Notes: generated by a model from the letters alone, not told the origin. A stretch of DNA of 64,000 bases from Lentisphaerae bacterium GWF2_38_69 (GCA_001803205.1 MHBE01000059.1:124001-188000), one strand, 5' to 3'. Counted from the first letter of the stretch, positions 17,653 to 27,438 are shown. Numbers and translations are program-made.

Positions 17653-19193
17653 TGTCGTCTGACAACCTGAAAGAAACAATTTATAAGGCCTTAGATGATA
17701 TTAAGGAGAAAGAAGAAATATTCTCGCCAGATCTGGCACCCAGAGAAATAGGAAGGATTACAAGCGTATCAAATGGCACAGCTAAAGCCTCCGGACTTCC
17801 AGGTGTCTTCTCTGATGAAATACTAAAACTGTCTAAAGACTTTTATGGCATAGCCTTCAATATAGATAAAGATGAGATAGGCATAGTCCTTCTTGGCAAT
17901 TATCAAAATCTTTCAGTCGGACAAGAAATCGAAAGAACAATGCGCGTTATGGATATGCCGGTAGGCGAACAGCTTCTTGGCAGAGTCATCAACCCTCTTG
18001 GCGTTCCTCTTGATGAAAAAGGCCCTCTTGATTTCAGCGAACGGCTACCTGTAGAACGACCTGCCCGCAGAATTCTGGACAGAGCTCCTGTTACTGCCCC
18101 CCTCCAAACAGGATTGAAAGTCGTTGATTCCATGGTCCCGATAGGGCGCGGACAGCGTGAGCTTATCCTTGGGGACAGACAGACAGGCAAAACTACCATC
18201 GCCATTGATACGATAATAAACCAGCATGATAAAAATGTAATCTGTATTTATTGCGCCATAGGACAGAGAACGGCATCACTTGCTCAGGTGGTTGCAAAAC
18301 TCAGAGAAACAGGTTCTATGAATTACACAGTCGTATTGGCAGCGGAAGGAGGAGATGCGCCGGGACTTCAATATATTGCTCCCTATGCAGCTACCAGCAT
18401 CGGCGAATATTTCATGGAAAAAGGCCGTGATGTCCTGATTATTTACGATGATCTCACTTATCATGCCAGAGCATACAGGGAACTCTCGCTGCTGCTCCGC
18501 CGTCCACCGGGGAGAGAAGCTTTTCCTGGCGATATCTTCTACATTCATTCCAGATTGCTGGAACGCTCCACCCATCTGAAAAAAGAACTCGGCGGCGGTT
18601 CACTCACAGCATTGCCTATTGTTGAGACGGAAGCGCAGAATATTTCAGCTTATATTCCAACAAATCTTATATCAATAACCGATGGCCAAATCTATTTGTC
18701 ACCAACTCTTTTCGACCTTGGGCTTCTTCCGGCAGTAGATGTAAACAAATCAGTATCGCGTGTAGGAGGCAAGGCTCAATTACCTGCATACAGAGCTGTA
18801 GCAGGCTCTCTGAAACTTGCCTATGCCCAATTTGAAGAGCTGGAATCTTTTGCCAGATTTGGAACCAGGCTTAATGCTCATACAAAAAAAGTTATCGAAC
18901 ACGGGCGAAAAATCAGGGAATGTTTAAAACAGCCTGATAATAAGCCAGTTTCAGTTGTAGAACAGATCGTGGTACTGTTGGCTCTGACAAATAATCTTTT
19001 CGACAACATCCCGCTTGAATCAGTCAGAAAGGCTGAAATCATTATCCATGAAAATCAGGATTCCATTCCCGTCGATATCAAAGCCAGAATACATTCAAAT
19101 GAGGCGCTTGGAAATGACGACATCAAGAGGATCATCAGTATCTCGGAGAATGCTCTCAAGGGACTTATACAGATTAAAAATAAACCTGCATGA
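17652..19193 (+). CDS. atpA: N-ATPase alpha subunit
   Basis: Non-catalytic nucleotide-binding F1 subunit (513 residues). Walker A is GDRQTGKT at 174-181. Other conserved segments are [29 protein letters not shown], the arginine-finger region [10 protein letters not shown] and the C-terminal helical bundle. The start is an ATG overlapping the last base of the atpF stop. Length and motifs are complete. Confidence 0.95.
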   Translation: MSSDNLKETIYKALDDIKEKEEIFSPDLAPREIGRITSVSNGTAKASGLPGVFSDEILKLSKDFYGIAFNIDKDEIGIVLLGNYQNLSVGQEIERTMRVMDMPVGEQLLGRVINPLGVPLDEKGPLDFSERLPVERPARRILDRAPVTAPLQTGLKVVDSMVPIGRGQRELILGDRQTGKTTIAIDTIINQHDKNVICIYCAIGQRTASLAQVVAKLRETGSMNYTVVLAAEGGDAPGLQYIAPYAATSIGEYFMEKGRDVLIIYDDLTYHARAYRELSLLLRRPPGREAFPGDIFYIHSRLLERSTHLKKELGGGSLTALPIVETEAQNISAYIPTNLISITDGQIYLSPTLFDLGLLPAVDVNKSVSRVGGKAQLPAYRAVAGSLKLAYAQFEELESFARFGTRLNAHTKKVIEHGRKIRECLKQPDNKPVSVVEQIVVLLALTNNLFDNIPLESVRKAEIIIHENQDSIPVDIKARIHSNEALGNDDIKRIISISENALKGLIQIKNKPA

Positions 19194-19203
19194 CGCTGCA
19201 AAT

Positions 19204-20088
19204 ATGAGTGATACACTGCAAAATATTAACCGTAAGATAGCCGGAGCCAGGAAGCTCGAATCAGTAGTTCGCACCATGAAAATCCTGGCTGCATCAAATA
19301 TAGGCCAATATGAAGCTGCGATACGCTCTCTTGGAGACTATTATCACTCTGTCAGGCTCGGACTTAATGTATGTCTTAGCCGCGGCAAATCATTACTTCC
19401 CTATTCGATAAAAAATACCGGAGAGGACACACCTGTGCTGGCTGTCGTTTATGGGTCAGATCAGGGCCTTGTAGGTCAGTACAATGATATTCTTGCAGAT
19501 TACAGCGCTAAGTCTCTGAATATTCTTCCGGGCAGGAAATATGTCTGGGCTGTAGGTGAGAGGATACGGGACAGGCTGCTGGATTTTGAAATACCGATCG
19601 CCGGGACATTTGATGTGCCTCCTTCCATCAAGTCAGTCTCTTCTTTGTGCTCAAAAATACTCTTTGAAACCCAAAGCAGTTTAAATAAGACCGATAAATA
19701 TCAATTCTATATTTTCAACAATTCTCCAGGAAACGGCGTTATATATGAGCCTGCACAGGCCAGCTTCCTTCCTCTGGATGAAAAGTGGGCTAAAAATATC
19801 ACAGACATTAAATGGGCAGGAAGAAATTTGCCTGAAATAGTCAAGGATAAAGAAAAAACGATTGAAGGTCTTATCCGCGAATATCTTTTTGTCTCGCTTT
19901 TCAAAGCATCTGCCGAGGCTCTCATGAGCGAGAATGCTGCGCGTTTGGCCGCTATGCAAAGGGCAGAAAAAAACATTCAGGAGGTTCTTGAGGACTTGAC
20001 CATGTCCTATAATAGACTACGTCAGGAATCAATCGATAATGAACTTTTCGATGTTATTTCCGGTTCTGAAGTTCTTATTAATTCATGA
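19204..20088 (+). CDS. atpG: N-ATPase gamma subunit
   Basis: Central rotor shaft of F1 (294 residues from ATG 19204). An open frame extends upstream to 19015 inside atpA, but the family N-terminus INRKIAGARKLESVVRTMK begins shortly after the chosen ATG, so the upstream part is not coding for this protein. The Rossmann-like middle (VVYGSDQGLVGQYND) and the C-terminal helix MQRAEKNIQEVLEDL are in place. The region has diverged more than alpha and beta, as is usual. It ends the ATPase operon. Confidence 0.92.
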   Translation: MSDTLQNINRKIAGARKLESVVRTMKILAASNIGQYEAAIRSLGDYYHSVRLGLNVCLSRGKSLLPYSIKNTGEDTPVLAVVYGSDQGLVGQYNDILADYSAKSLNILPGRKYVWAVGERIRDRLLDFEIPIAGTFDVPPSIKSVSSLCSKILFETQSSLNKTDKYQFYIFNNSPGNGVIYEPAQASFLPLDEKWAKNITDIKWAGRNLPEIVKDKEKTIEGLIREYLFVSLFKASAEALMSENAARLAAMQRAEKNIQEVLEDLTMSYNRLRQESIDNELFDVISGSEVLINS

Positions 20089-20129
20089 CCTCACTGATCA
20101 GAGAAAAATTTTTAAAATAAAGGAATAAA

Positions 20130-21560
20130 ATGGACTTAATTGCCAGCTTTAAAAATACAATCACCCTCTTCAGTGAAGGTAAAATTGATTATCCGGAACT
20201 CAAAAAGACCTCTTCCAAGCTCGGCATATACAAGCAGAAAGACGGCAAATTTATGTCCAGAATCAGGATTCCAGGAGGAGAAATCAGCATTGAAAAGCTA
20301 AAGATAGTAAGTGCGCTTTCAAAAGAATTCGAAGTTGATTACATACATTTTACTACCAGAGCAGACATTCAGCTTCACGGAGTAGAGGCGTCAAAGTTAC
20401 CTGCCCTAATCGATAAATACAGAAAAAACAGCCTTGGATTCTACGGCGGCGGCGGAAATTGTATCAGAGCCGCAATGGCTTCTTCCCATTCCGGAGTTCA
20501 TCAGAATTCGATTTTCGATGTAGTTCCTTACGCGCAGGAAGTAGAAAAAATTTTTGAGAAGTTTGAGACGACTGCTTCTCTGCCAAGAAAGATAAAAATA
20601 GGTTTTTCCTGCTATTCCGATGACTGCGACAATGCCGTCTATCAGGATATGGGATTTGTAGCTAAACTCATTGACGGGAAGAAGTGTTTTGATGTTTATG
20701 TTGGAGGGACTCTAGGCAAAACACCATTCAGAGGGATAAAAATTCTTGATTCAATGCCAGTTGAAAATTATTTGTCGGCTCTATTTGCCGTAATGAATCT
20801 CTTTCATGAGCACGGCAATTACCAGGATAGGAACAAAGCCAGAATTAAGTTTATAGTAGAAGCAAAAGGAGAAAAAGAATTTAATAAACTCTTCATGTCC
20901 TATTATTCTTCTATGAACAAAATCCAGAGCGCTGTTTTGCATGAAAGGTCAGAATTTGCAGCTCAATTTAATGGCAAACTTATTACGATTTATATCCCTT
21001 ATGGAATCTGCAGTTCAGACGAGCTTGACATCATCATAAAACTCCTTGAAGAGTATAAAGTTAACTTTATCAGATTGACCCGAGAAAGGAATATTATCCT
21101 ATCCCTTAAGGAAGAAGCTGTTTATGATTTTTATCTTGCTTTAAAACAGTTAGGCAAAAATTACACTGGTGAGTCTTTCAAGGGGCTTATCACTACCTGT
21201 ATCGGCGGAAAAGTATGCGATGTCGGGATAACAGATTCGCTAAAGTTTGGCGATGCCGCCGCGGAAATTCTGGATGAATATTTCTCTCAGCATCCGGAAC
21301 AGAAAAAGTCACTGTTCAAGAAGATTCTCAAGTCCATTAAAATCTCAGGTTGTCCAAACTCATGCGGTTACAATAAAATAGCAAAGCTGGGACTCTCAGG
21401 CGTAAAATCCAAAAACGAGAAAGGCGAAAGTGTCGAAATGTGCCGCTTTGCGACGCTAAACACCGAGTTTGCTTATTCCGAAGCGCTTAAAAACAAACCT
21501 CTTTCAAAAGATGAACTCTCGCAAATAATAGGCGAATTGGTATCCAACCTCCTGAAATAA
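20130..21560 (+). CDS. Siroheme/[4Fe-4S] sulfite or nitrite reductase-like protein
   Basis: Reductase of the nitrite/sulfite reductase family (476 residues), which performs six-electron reductions at a siroheme coupled to a [4Fe-4S] cluster. The cluster ligands are complete: C357-X5-C363 (TTCIGGKVC) and C408-X3-C412 (GCPNSC), the last being the siroheme thiolate. Two ferredoxin-like half-domains (near 35-105 and 280-345) are recognisable (FTTRADIQLHGVE; FIRLTRERNIIL). It starts 42 bases after atpG with AAGGA. No partner flavoprotein, siroheme-synthesis gene or transporter lies beside it, so substrate (sulfite or nitrite) and electron donor are unknown. Confidence 0.85.
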   Translation: MDLIASFKNTITLFSEGKIDYPELKKTSSKLGIYKQKDGKFMSRIRIPGGEISIEKLKIVSALSKEFEVDYIHFTTRADIQLHGVEASKLPALIDKYRKNSLGFYGGGGNCIRAAMASSHSGVHQNSIFDVVPYAQEVEKIFEKFETTASLPRKIKIGFSCYSDDCDNAVYQDMGFVAKLIDGKKCFDVYVGGTLGKTPFRGIKILDSMPVENYLSALFAVMNLFHEHGNYQDRNKARIKFIVEAKGEKEFNKLFMSYYSSMNKIQSAVLHERSEFAAQFNGKLITIYIPYGICSSDELDIIIKLLEEYKVNFIRLTRERNIILSLKEEAVYDFYLALKQLGKNYTGESFKGLITTCIGGKVCDVGITDSLKFGDAAAEILDEYFSQHPEQKKSLFKKILKSIKISGCPNSCGYNKIAKLGLSGVKSKNEKGESVEMCRFATLNTEFAYSEALKNKPLSKDELSQIIGELVSNLLK

Positions 21561-21688
21561 TGAAGCTTAGACATCTCGCCTTAACAATCATTAAAACAGT
21601 AATGGCGACTACATTATAAAATCCATAAAGATTGAAAAAACTGCCTGAAGGGCAATATTTAAGCAACATCACAGAGGATGAATTCTAT

Positions 21689-22220
21689 ATGTTCACTCAT
21701 TCACTCAAGAAAATTCTTGCAGCAAGTGTTATTTCAACTGCTATGTTCTCAGCAAGTTATGCTGTAGAGTGCCCCATAGCGACTGAAATTCCAAGCATGC
21801 TTATGAACGGGGATTCGAAGCTACACAATGACTAATTCGCTTGAAGTTAAAACAACTAAACTTGACCTCGCAGGCAAGATCATACAGACTGCTTTGACAA
21901 GCGACGCAAACCAGATAGACAGGATTTATTTCGATGTTTCTAATGAACAGAAGTACAACGGAGAAGCAATCCAAAAGGCAGTTAAGAATGCTATATCAGA
22001 TGCTCAGTCTGCGGCAGAAGCCTCAGGTGTAAAATTAGGCAGGATATTAACTATTAATGTTAACAATACCTATATGTCTGGTAACGATTACGGAAGAGGC
22101 AATTTTGCAGCAAAGGCTGCATTGTATGATGCCGGCGAATCCGCGCCTGCCACGGACCTTGCGCCAGGCGATGTGACGCTCAGCGCAAGCGTCTCGCTCA
22201 AAATTCAAATTGATCAGTAA
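21689..22220 (+). pseudogene. Broken SIMPL-domain (DUF541) envelope protein gene
   Basis: Two overlapping frames together resemble one damaged gene. From the ATG at 21689 (AGAGGA 10 bases upstream) the first frame gives a clear signal peptide ending ASYA, then only about 22 residues before stopping at 21835. The second frame gives the C-terminal half of a SIMPL protein: TNSLEVKTTKLDLAG, GVKLGRILTI and PGDVTLSASVSLKI. Read back across 21815-21830, frame 1 (NGDSKL) runs into frame 3 (SYTMTNSLEV), which is the normal SIMPL order. That implies a small frameshift. About 100 residues of the N-terminal half are also missing. A short secreted relic is possible, but loss of function is more likely. 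Confidence 0.7.
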
Positions 22221-22263
22221 TTATGAAAGAACGGTTTCACAGAAACCCAATTAAGGAGTGCTA

Positions 22264-23511
22264 ATGAAAACTCGTATTATCATCGTGGCGGCTATTCTTG
22301 TCATCATAGGGCTGGTTATTTTGTATTTTATCAATTCAGGCAGCACTAATGATTTTTCCTATAAAACTACTCCTGTCAAACTTGGCAATCTTATATCAAA
22401 AATAAGCGCTACAGGCACGGTCGAACCAGAAGACCTGATTGATGTGGGAGCCCAGGTTGCAGGCAGGATTGTCAGTTTCGGCAAGGACAGCGATGGCAAA
22501 TCTATTGATTACGGTTCAAAAGTTGATGAAAATTCCATTCTTGCACGAATAGATGATGTTCTTTATGAGTCGAATGTCCTAGAGGCAAAGGCAAAGCTCG
22601 AAGACGCGAAGGCTTATGTAATGAAAGTCAAAGCTGATTTAATTCAACTCGAAGCTAAAAGGCAACTTGCCGAACTTAACTTTATACGCGCGGAAAAACT
22701 TCAAACTTCCAATGCAAACTCCAAAGCCGATTACGATGCCTCAAAAGCTGAATATGATGTTTCTAAAGCAAATATTGAAGTCGGAAAGGCATTTGTTTCA
22801 CAGGCAGAAGCATCTGTCGGAGTAGCAGAAGCTTCCCTGACAAGAACCAGGCAGAACCTTGATTACTGCACTATCAGATCTCCTGTGAAAGGGATTGTTA
22901 TAGACAGAAGAGTAAATATCGGCCAGACAGTTGTATCAAATCTTAACGCTCCTAGCCTGTTTCTCATTGCAAAAGATTTGACTCATATGGAAGTATGGGT
23001 CAGCGTAAATGAAGCTGATATAGGGCAGATTACCCCCGGACAGAATGTAAATTTTACAGTCGATGCTTTCCCTAATGACATTTTCTATGGAAAGGTAGCT
23101 AAAATCAGGATGAACGCCTCTGTTAACCAGAATGTCGTTACTTATATTGTAGAAGTCGAAACAGATAATTCCAAAGGAAAACTTCTTCCCTACCTTACGG
23201 CTAATGTCAACTTTGAGATAGAAACTCGCAAAAATGTTTTTATGATAGCCAACAGTGCGCTGAGATGGAAGCCGGATTCAATGCAGAATGCAGTAGATAA
23301 GAAAAGTCAGAAATCCCAAATCTGGATTCTTGATGCCAAAGCGGTAAATCCAATTGAAGTTACACCTGGAATTACAGATGGTGCTGTTACTGAAATCAGC
23401 GGAGATGGACTAAAAGATGGGATGGAAGCTGTTTGCGGAATTAAGAGCGCTGATGAAGTTTCTTCTTCGTCAAACAGTCCGTTTGTACCCCAGTTTAAAA
23501 TGAAAAAATAA
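22264..23511 (+). CDS. macA: MacA/HlyD-type periplasmic adaptor
   Basis: Membrane-fusion protein that links an ABC transporter to an outer-membrane channel. I choose the ATG at 22264 because AAGGAG ends 5 bases upstream; a GTG at 22258 is also in frame. The 415 residues have an N-terminal membrane anchor (IIIVAAILVIIGLVILYF), a lipoyl-like half-motif (GTVEPEDLIDVGAQVAGRI), a coiled-coil hairpin near 85-195 rich in Ala, Glu and Lys, the second lipoyl half (IRSPVKGIVIDRRVNIGQTV) and a beta-barrel domain. The ATPase and permease genes follow directly. Confidence 0.92.
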   Translation: MKTRIIIVAAILVIIGLVILYFINSGSTNDFSYKTTPVKLGNLISKISATGTVEPEDLIDVGAQVAGRIVSFGKDSDGKSIDYGSKVDENSILARIDDVLYESNVLEAKAKLEDAKAYVMKVKADLIQLEAKRQLAELNFIRAEKLQTSNANSKADYDASKAEYDVSKANIEVGKAFVSQAEASVGVAEASLTRTRQNLDYCTIRSPVKGIVIDRRVNIGQTVVSNLNAPSLFLIAKDLTHMEVWVSVNEADIGQITPGQNVNFTVDAFPNDIFYGKVAKIRMNASVNQNVVTYIVEVETDNSKGKLLPYLTANVNFEIETRKNVFMIANSALRWKPDSMQNAVDKKSQKSQIWILDAKAVNPIEVTPGITDGAVTEISGDGLKDGMEAVCGIKSADEVSSSSNSPFVPQFKMKK

Positions 23512-23515
23512 TGCA

Positions 23516-23536
23516 ACACTGGCATCTTGCCAGTGT
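23516..23536. repeat. Perfect hairpin between macA and the ATPase gene
   Basis: ACACTGGCA and TGCCAGTGT form a perfect 9-bp inverted repeat around a 3-base loop, in the 36-base gap between two cotranscribed genes. No T-run follows, so it is not a standard terminator. It could stabilise or process the mRNA, or be a copy of a short dispersed palindrome. Confidence 0.6.
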
Positions 23537-23547
23537 CCTATTAACTT

Positions 23548-24255
23548 ATGTCAAATACCCTCATAGACCTGAAAGATATTTACAAGACTTATCACATGGG
23601 GGACATAGATGTCCCTGTACTCAAAGGAATATCTATGAGTATAAAACAAGGTGAATTTGTTGCCCTTATGGGTTCATCAGGTTCTGGCAAGAGCACTCTT
23701 ATGAATATTCTCGGCTGCCTTGACAGGCCCTCTTCCGGCAAATACTACCTTGACGGAGAGGAGATTTCATCTCTTTCAAATGACGGCCGGGCAGAAATAC
23801 GAAATCTCAAACTTGGCTTTGTCTTTCAAAGTTTTAACCTTCTTCCAAGAGTAAGCGCTTTTGAAAATATAATTATGCCGCTTGCCTATGCCAGATGCCA
23901 TGTTTCTACAAAAGAAGCCTTGGCGAAAGGCATACAGCTTCTCAACCAATTTGGTCTTACTGAGAGATCCCGCCATGAACCTTCCAGACTTTCCGGAGGG
24001 CAGCAACAGAGAGTGGCAATTGCACGCTCGCTCGTTTGCGATCCGCAGATTCTTTTTGCCGATGAACCTACCGGCAACCTTGACTCAAAAACCGGCATTG
24101 AGGTGCTTGACCTATTCAAAAGACTCAACAGAGAAAAGGGTATCACGATCCTAATGGTTACTCATGACATCGAAGTAGCCATGCATGCTCAGAGGATTAT
24201 CCATATTAAAGACGGGCTCATTGACGGCACTTACGCGGGAGCTGAGAAGAAATGA
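23548..24255 (+). CDS. macB: MacB/LolD-type ABC transporter ATPase
   Basis: Cytoplasmic ATPase (235 residues) that powers the MacAB-type exporter. Walker A is GSSGSGKST at 42-50, followed by the Q-loop (FVFQSFNLLP), signature LSGGQQQRV, Walker B ILFADEPTGNLD and the H-loop MVTHD. The N-terminus DIYKTYHMGDIDVPVLKGIS is typical of the MacB/LolD group. In E. coli MacB the ATPase and permease are one protein; here they are separate coupled genes with a 4-base overlap. Confidence 0.92.
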   Translation: MSNTLIDLKDIYKTYHMGDIDVPVLKGISMSIKQGEFVALMGSSGSGKSTLMNILGCLDRPSSGKYYLDGEEISSLSNDGRAEIRNLKLGFVFQSFNLLPRVSAFENIIMPLAYARCHVSTKEALAKGIQLLNQFGLTERSRHEPSRLSGGQQQRVAIARSLVCDPQILFADEPTGNLDSKTGIEVLDLFKRLNREKGITILMVTHDIEVAMHAQRIIHIKDGLIDGTYAGAEKK

Positions 24256-25625
24256 AAATCAAAGTGGCCATCGTAACATCTCTTAACTCTCTTAGACGCA
24301 ATCCGATGAGAGCCTTGTTGACAACTCTCGGTATAGTCATCGGAATTGCGTCTGTGATTACTATGATGGAAATAGGACAGGGCTCATCTGAAGCTATAAA
24401 AAAAGTAATATCCGGAATGGGTGCAAACTCAATAATCATATTTCCTGAATCTTCTATGTCGTTCGGCGTCAGATATGGCGCAGGTGGCGTAAAAACTCTT
24501 ACTCCTGACGATTGCAAGGCAATTATAAAAGAGTGCCCTTCTGTCAGGAACGCCGCCCCACTTGTTTATGCAAGGGGACAGGTGGTCTACGGCAGCAAAA
24601 ATTGGTCGCCCTCTTCAATAATGGGTTCGAATCCGGGTTTTCTGGATGTCCGCGACTGGGAAAATATGTCAGAAGGAGAATGCTTCACTGACAGGGATGT
24701 GATGAATGCAAACAGAGTGTGCGTGATAGGCAGAACTGTCGCAAAAGAACTTTTCGAAAATGAGTGTCCGGTAGATAAGGAAATCCGCATATTGAATGTT
24801 CCTTTCAAAGTTGTAGGCGTTCTTTCTCCGAAAGGGGCAAATATGATGGGAATGGATCAGGACGATATCATCATCGCTCCGTGGACAACTGTAAAGTACA
24901 GAGTCTCAGGCTCAGGCCAGAACCTGATAAATCAGGCCGCCACGACTTCTGCCGCAGCTTCAACTGTAAACTCCACAAGTTCAATATATCCTAATACCGC
25001 CGTTAAGTTTTATCCTGATCAATCGACAGTTCAGATAGCCAATTATATGATGTACACAAGATTTGCTAATATTTCACAGATTTTCGCTGCGGCAAAATCC
25101 TCGGAAGAAGTTGATTCTGCAATCAGGGAAATAACTCAGCTCCTCAGACAGAGGCACCACCTGAAAGACGGAGCTCCAAATGACTTCACTATCAGAAACC
25201 TCAATGAAATACTTAATACCCTTACAAAGACCACCAAGCTTGTTACTAATCTTCTTCTGTGTATAGCAATGGTTTCACTGCTAGTAGGAGGAGTAGGTAT
25301 AATGAATATCATGCTCGTATGCGTTTCAGAAAGAACCCGGGAAATCGGAATCAGGATGGCTGTCGGCGCAAGACAAAGAGACATTCTGAGGCAATTTCTC
25401 ACCGAAGCTGTCATTCTCTGCCTGGCAGGAGGAATCATCGGAATCATCATCGGGCATGGAGGCTCCATGATACTTGCCGGAATCCTCGGCTGGCCGATGT
25501 CCGCATCTCCCGAAGCAATAACACTCGCCTTTGCAGTGTCTGCAGGTGTAGGAATCGCTTTCGGTTACTATCCTGCCTGGAAAGCCTCCAAACTCGACCC
25601 GATCGAAGCCCTTAGGTACGAATGA
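24252..25625 (+). CDS. MacB-type ABC transporter permease
   Basis: The 457-residue permease has the MacB layout: one N-terminal span (ALLTTLGIVIGIASVITM), a large periplasmic domain near 45-330, and three C-terminal spans containing GIMNIMLVCVSERTREIGIR and the ending PAWKASKLDPIEALRYE. It works with MacA and the separate ATPase to move a substrate (macrolide, peptide, lipoprotein or siderophore in known systems) out of the periplasm. No outer-membrane channel gene is adjacent, so a TolC homologue elsewhere would be needed. It converges with glnK 38 bases later. Confidence 0.9.
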   Translation: MKIKVAIVTSLNSLRRNPMRALLTTLGIVIGIASVITMMEIGQGSSEAIKKVISGMGANSIIIFPESSMSFGVRYGAGGVKTLTPDDCKAIIKECPSVRNAAPLVYARGQVVYGSKNWSPSSIMGSNPGFLDVRDWENMSEGECFTDRDVMNANRVCVIGRTVAKELFENECPVDKEIRILNVPFKVVGVLSPKGANMMGMDQDDIIIAPWTTVKYRVSGSGQNLINQAATTSAAASTVNSTSSIYPNTAVKFYPDQSTVQIANYMMYTRFANISQIFAAAKSSEEVDSAIREITQLLRQRHHLKDGAPNDFTIRNLNEILNTLTKTTKLVTNLLLCIAMVSLLVGGVGIMNIMLVCVSERTREIGIRMAVGARQRDILRQFLTEAVILCLAGGIIGIIIGHGGSMILAGILGWPMSASPEAITLAFAVSAGVGIAFGYYPAWKASKLDPIEALRYE

Positions 25626-25663
25626 ATATCATTTAAAATAACCAGTCTCGTTTGGATTATCGA

Positions 25664-26005
25664 TTATCCTATGGCGATAGCTCCTGTTTCTCCTGTTCTT
25701 ATCCTGACGCACTCTTTGAGATCCAGAATAAAGATTTTGCCATCTCCTACGGATCCTGTTCGACCGCCTTCAACTATTGCATCAATAGTAGGGTTGACAT
25801 ATTCGTCATTAACTGCTACTTCAATTTTCATTTTTCTTAGAAGGCTTCCGGCTTCTTTGTGGCTTCTGTAAACGGTTGAAACTCCTTTCTGTCGTCCTCT
25901 TCCCATAACTGAAGTCACTGTGACTAGATGGATTTCTTTTTCTTCAAGTCTTTCAAGAACATCATTCATTCTATCAGGCTGAATAATTGCTACGATGTAT
26001 TTCAT
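25664..26005 (-). CDS. glnK: P-II nitrogen regulatory protein with unusual T-loop
   Basis: Signal protein that senses 2-oxoglutarate and ATP/ADP and controls AmtB. I choose the ATG at 26005 (113 residues), because GGAGG lies 8 bases upstream; an in-frame TTG at 26020 overlaps that ribosome site. The family segments GRGRQKG, KIEVAVNDE and TGSVGDGKIFI are present, including the nucleotide-binding loop and C-terminal RIRTGE. The T-loop reads GVSTVYRSHKEAG, without the usual YRGAEY motif and its uridylylated Tyr51, so regulation by uridylylation is unlikely. It is the second gene behind amtB, 23 bases away. Confidence 0.92.
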   Translation of the reverse strand: MKYIVAIIQPDRMNDVLERLEEKEIHLVTVTSVMGRGRQKGVSTVYRSHKEAGSLLRKMKIEVAVNDEYVNPTIDAIVEGGRTGSVGDGKIFILDLKECVRIRTGETGAIAIG

Positions 26006-26028
26006 TTTAGTTTCCTCCAATGATTTCT

Positions 26029-27387
26029 TTATTCTAAAGTTGTATATGCAGCTTCTCTGTGTTCCGTAAGATCAAGGCCGACTCTTTCACTGTGTTCTGT
26101 TACTCTAAGAACAAAAATCTTGTCGACAATCCAAAAGAGTATATAACTAAGGACAAATGAATAGACCATCGTTATTACAATCGCGCTTAGTTGGTCGAAA
26201 AAAAGTTCAATGCCGCCGTACAAAAGCCCTTCTCCTCCTGATTCATTAACAAATTTTGAAGCAAAAAGCCCAACTGCAAGCGTCCCCCATATCCCGCTTA
26301 TTCCATGCACGCCGAAAGCATCAAGAGAATCATCATAACCAAACTTGGCTTTGGCAAAAGTTACCGACATGTAGCATATAACTCCTGCTCCTATCCCAAT
26401 TACAATGGCACCAAGGGGAGTTACAAATCCTGCGGCAGGCGTAATAGCTGCCAGACCTGCTACAGCTCCTGTTATTAACCCCAGAACAGTTGACCTATTG
26501 TTATAAATAATGTCAAGAACACCCCATGTAAGTCCTGCCACAGCCCCCGCAATGTGAGTAACTACGAATGCATTTGCGGCAAGGCCTCCTGATGAGAGAG
26601 CGCTCCCTGCATTAAATCCGAACCATCCAAACCATAACATTCCTGCTCCAAGAACTGCAAAGGGAAGATTGTGAGGAGGTGAAATTTTGTCAGGATATCC
26701 GATTCTCTTGCCAAGGAAAAGCGCTGCTGCCAGAGAAGCCATACCAGCATTGATATGAACAACTATTCCGCCTGCAAAATCAAGCGCACCCATTCCTCCT
26801 GATACGCCAAGTATCCCTTTATCTGCCCATAGCCAATGAACGATTGGATCATAAACAATTGTTGACCAGAGAAGGGTAAATATGCAGAAAGGTACAAATC
26901 TGATTCTTTCGGCAAAGGCTCCTATTATAAGAGCAGGTGTGATTACAGCAAACATCGCCTGATAAATCATAAACAAGCAATGCGGCACTGTCGTTGCATA
27001 AACTGCGCTTGGAGCCATCCCTACTCCCAGAAGCCCAGCAAAAGATAAATCTCCTATTATACCATTAATAGTCGGGCCAAAAGAAAGAGAATATCCAAAA
27101 AGAATCCATTGCACTGTAACAAGACAGAGAATAAACATGCATTGCATTAAAACGGAAAGAACATTTTTCCTTCTTACAAGTCCTCCATAGAAAAATGCCA
27201 GTCCTGGAGTCATAAACATCACAAGAGCTGCGCTTATAAGCATCCAGGCAGTATCTCCGCTGTCAATAGATTTTAAAACTGCAATTTCTTTAGATGCCTG
27301 ACTATGCTCTCCTGCCGCAAGGACTACCAGCCCCGCAACAATCAAAGCTATTACAAACAACCCCCAGCAAAGATTCCTAATTTTCAC
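26029..27387 (-). CDS. amtB: Ammonium transporter AmtB
   Basis: Trimeric ammonium channel of the inner membrane (452 residues, signal-like first helix plus about eleven spans). Recognisable segments are AWMLISAALVMFMTPGLAFFYGGLVRRKN, broken here as AWMLISAALVMFM and GLAFFYGGLVRRKN, then DFAGGIVVHINAG and the twin-His helix FGVHGISGIWGT. I place the start at the GTG at 27387 (AGAGGA nine bases upstream). A longer frame to 27438 would begin inside the sigma-54 promoter and has no ribosome site. The cotranscribed P-II gene is the usual partner that blocks the channel when nitrogen is plentiful. Confidence 0.92.
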   Translation of the reverse strand: MKIRNLCWGLFVIALIVAGLVVLAAGEHSQASKEIAVLKSIDSGDTAWMLISAALVMFMTPGLAFFYGGLVRRKNVLSVLMQCMFILCLVTVQWILFGYSLSFGPTINGIIGDLSFAGLLGVGMAPSAVYATTVPHCLFMIYQAMFAVITPALIIGAFAERIRFVPFCIFTLLWSTIVYDPIVHWLWADKGILGVSGGMGALDFAGGIVVHINAGMASLAAALFLGKRIGYPDKISPPHNLPFAVLGAGMLWFGWFGFNAGSALSSGGLAANAFVVTHIAGAVAGLTWGVLDIIYNNRSTVLGLITGAVAGLAAITPAAGFVTPLGAIVIGIGAGVICYMSVTFAKAKFGYDDSLDAFGVHGISGIWGTLAVGLFASKFVNESGGEGLLYGGIELFFDQLSAIVITMVYSFVLSYILFWIVDKIFVLRVTEHSERVGLDLTEHREAAYTTLE

Positions 27388-27438
27388 AATTGCTCTTCCT
27401 CTAAATATAATTTTTACTGAAATATTTTTTAAAGACAA

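Noticed and set aside
19015-19203. Upstream extension of atpG inside atpA
   Set aside because: The gamma-subunit N-terminus begins just after the ATG at 19204; the upstream part overlaps conserved atpA sequence.
23516-23536. Terminator between macA and the ATPase gene
   Set aside because: The hairpin is perfect but has no T-run and lies inside an obvious operon.
27388-27438. Longer amtB start at 27438
   Set aside because: It would begin inside the sigma-54 promoter and has no ribosome site, whereas the GTG at 27387 has AGAGGA at good distance.
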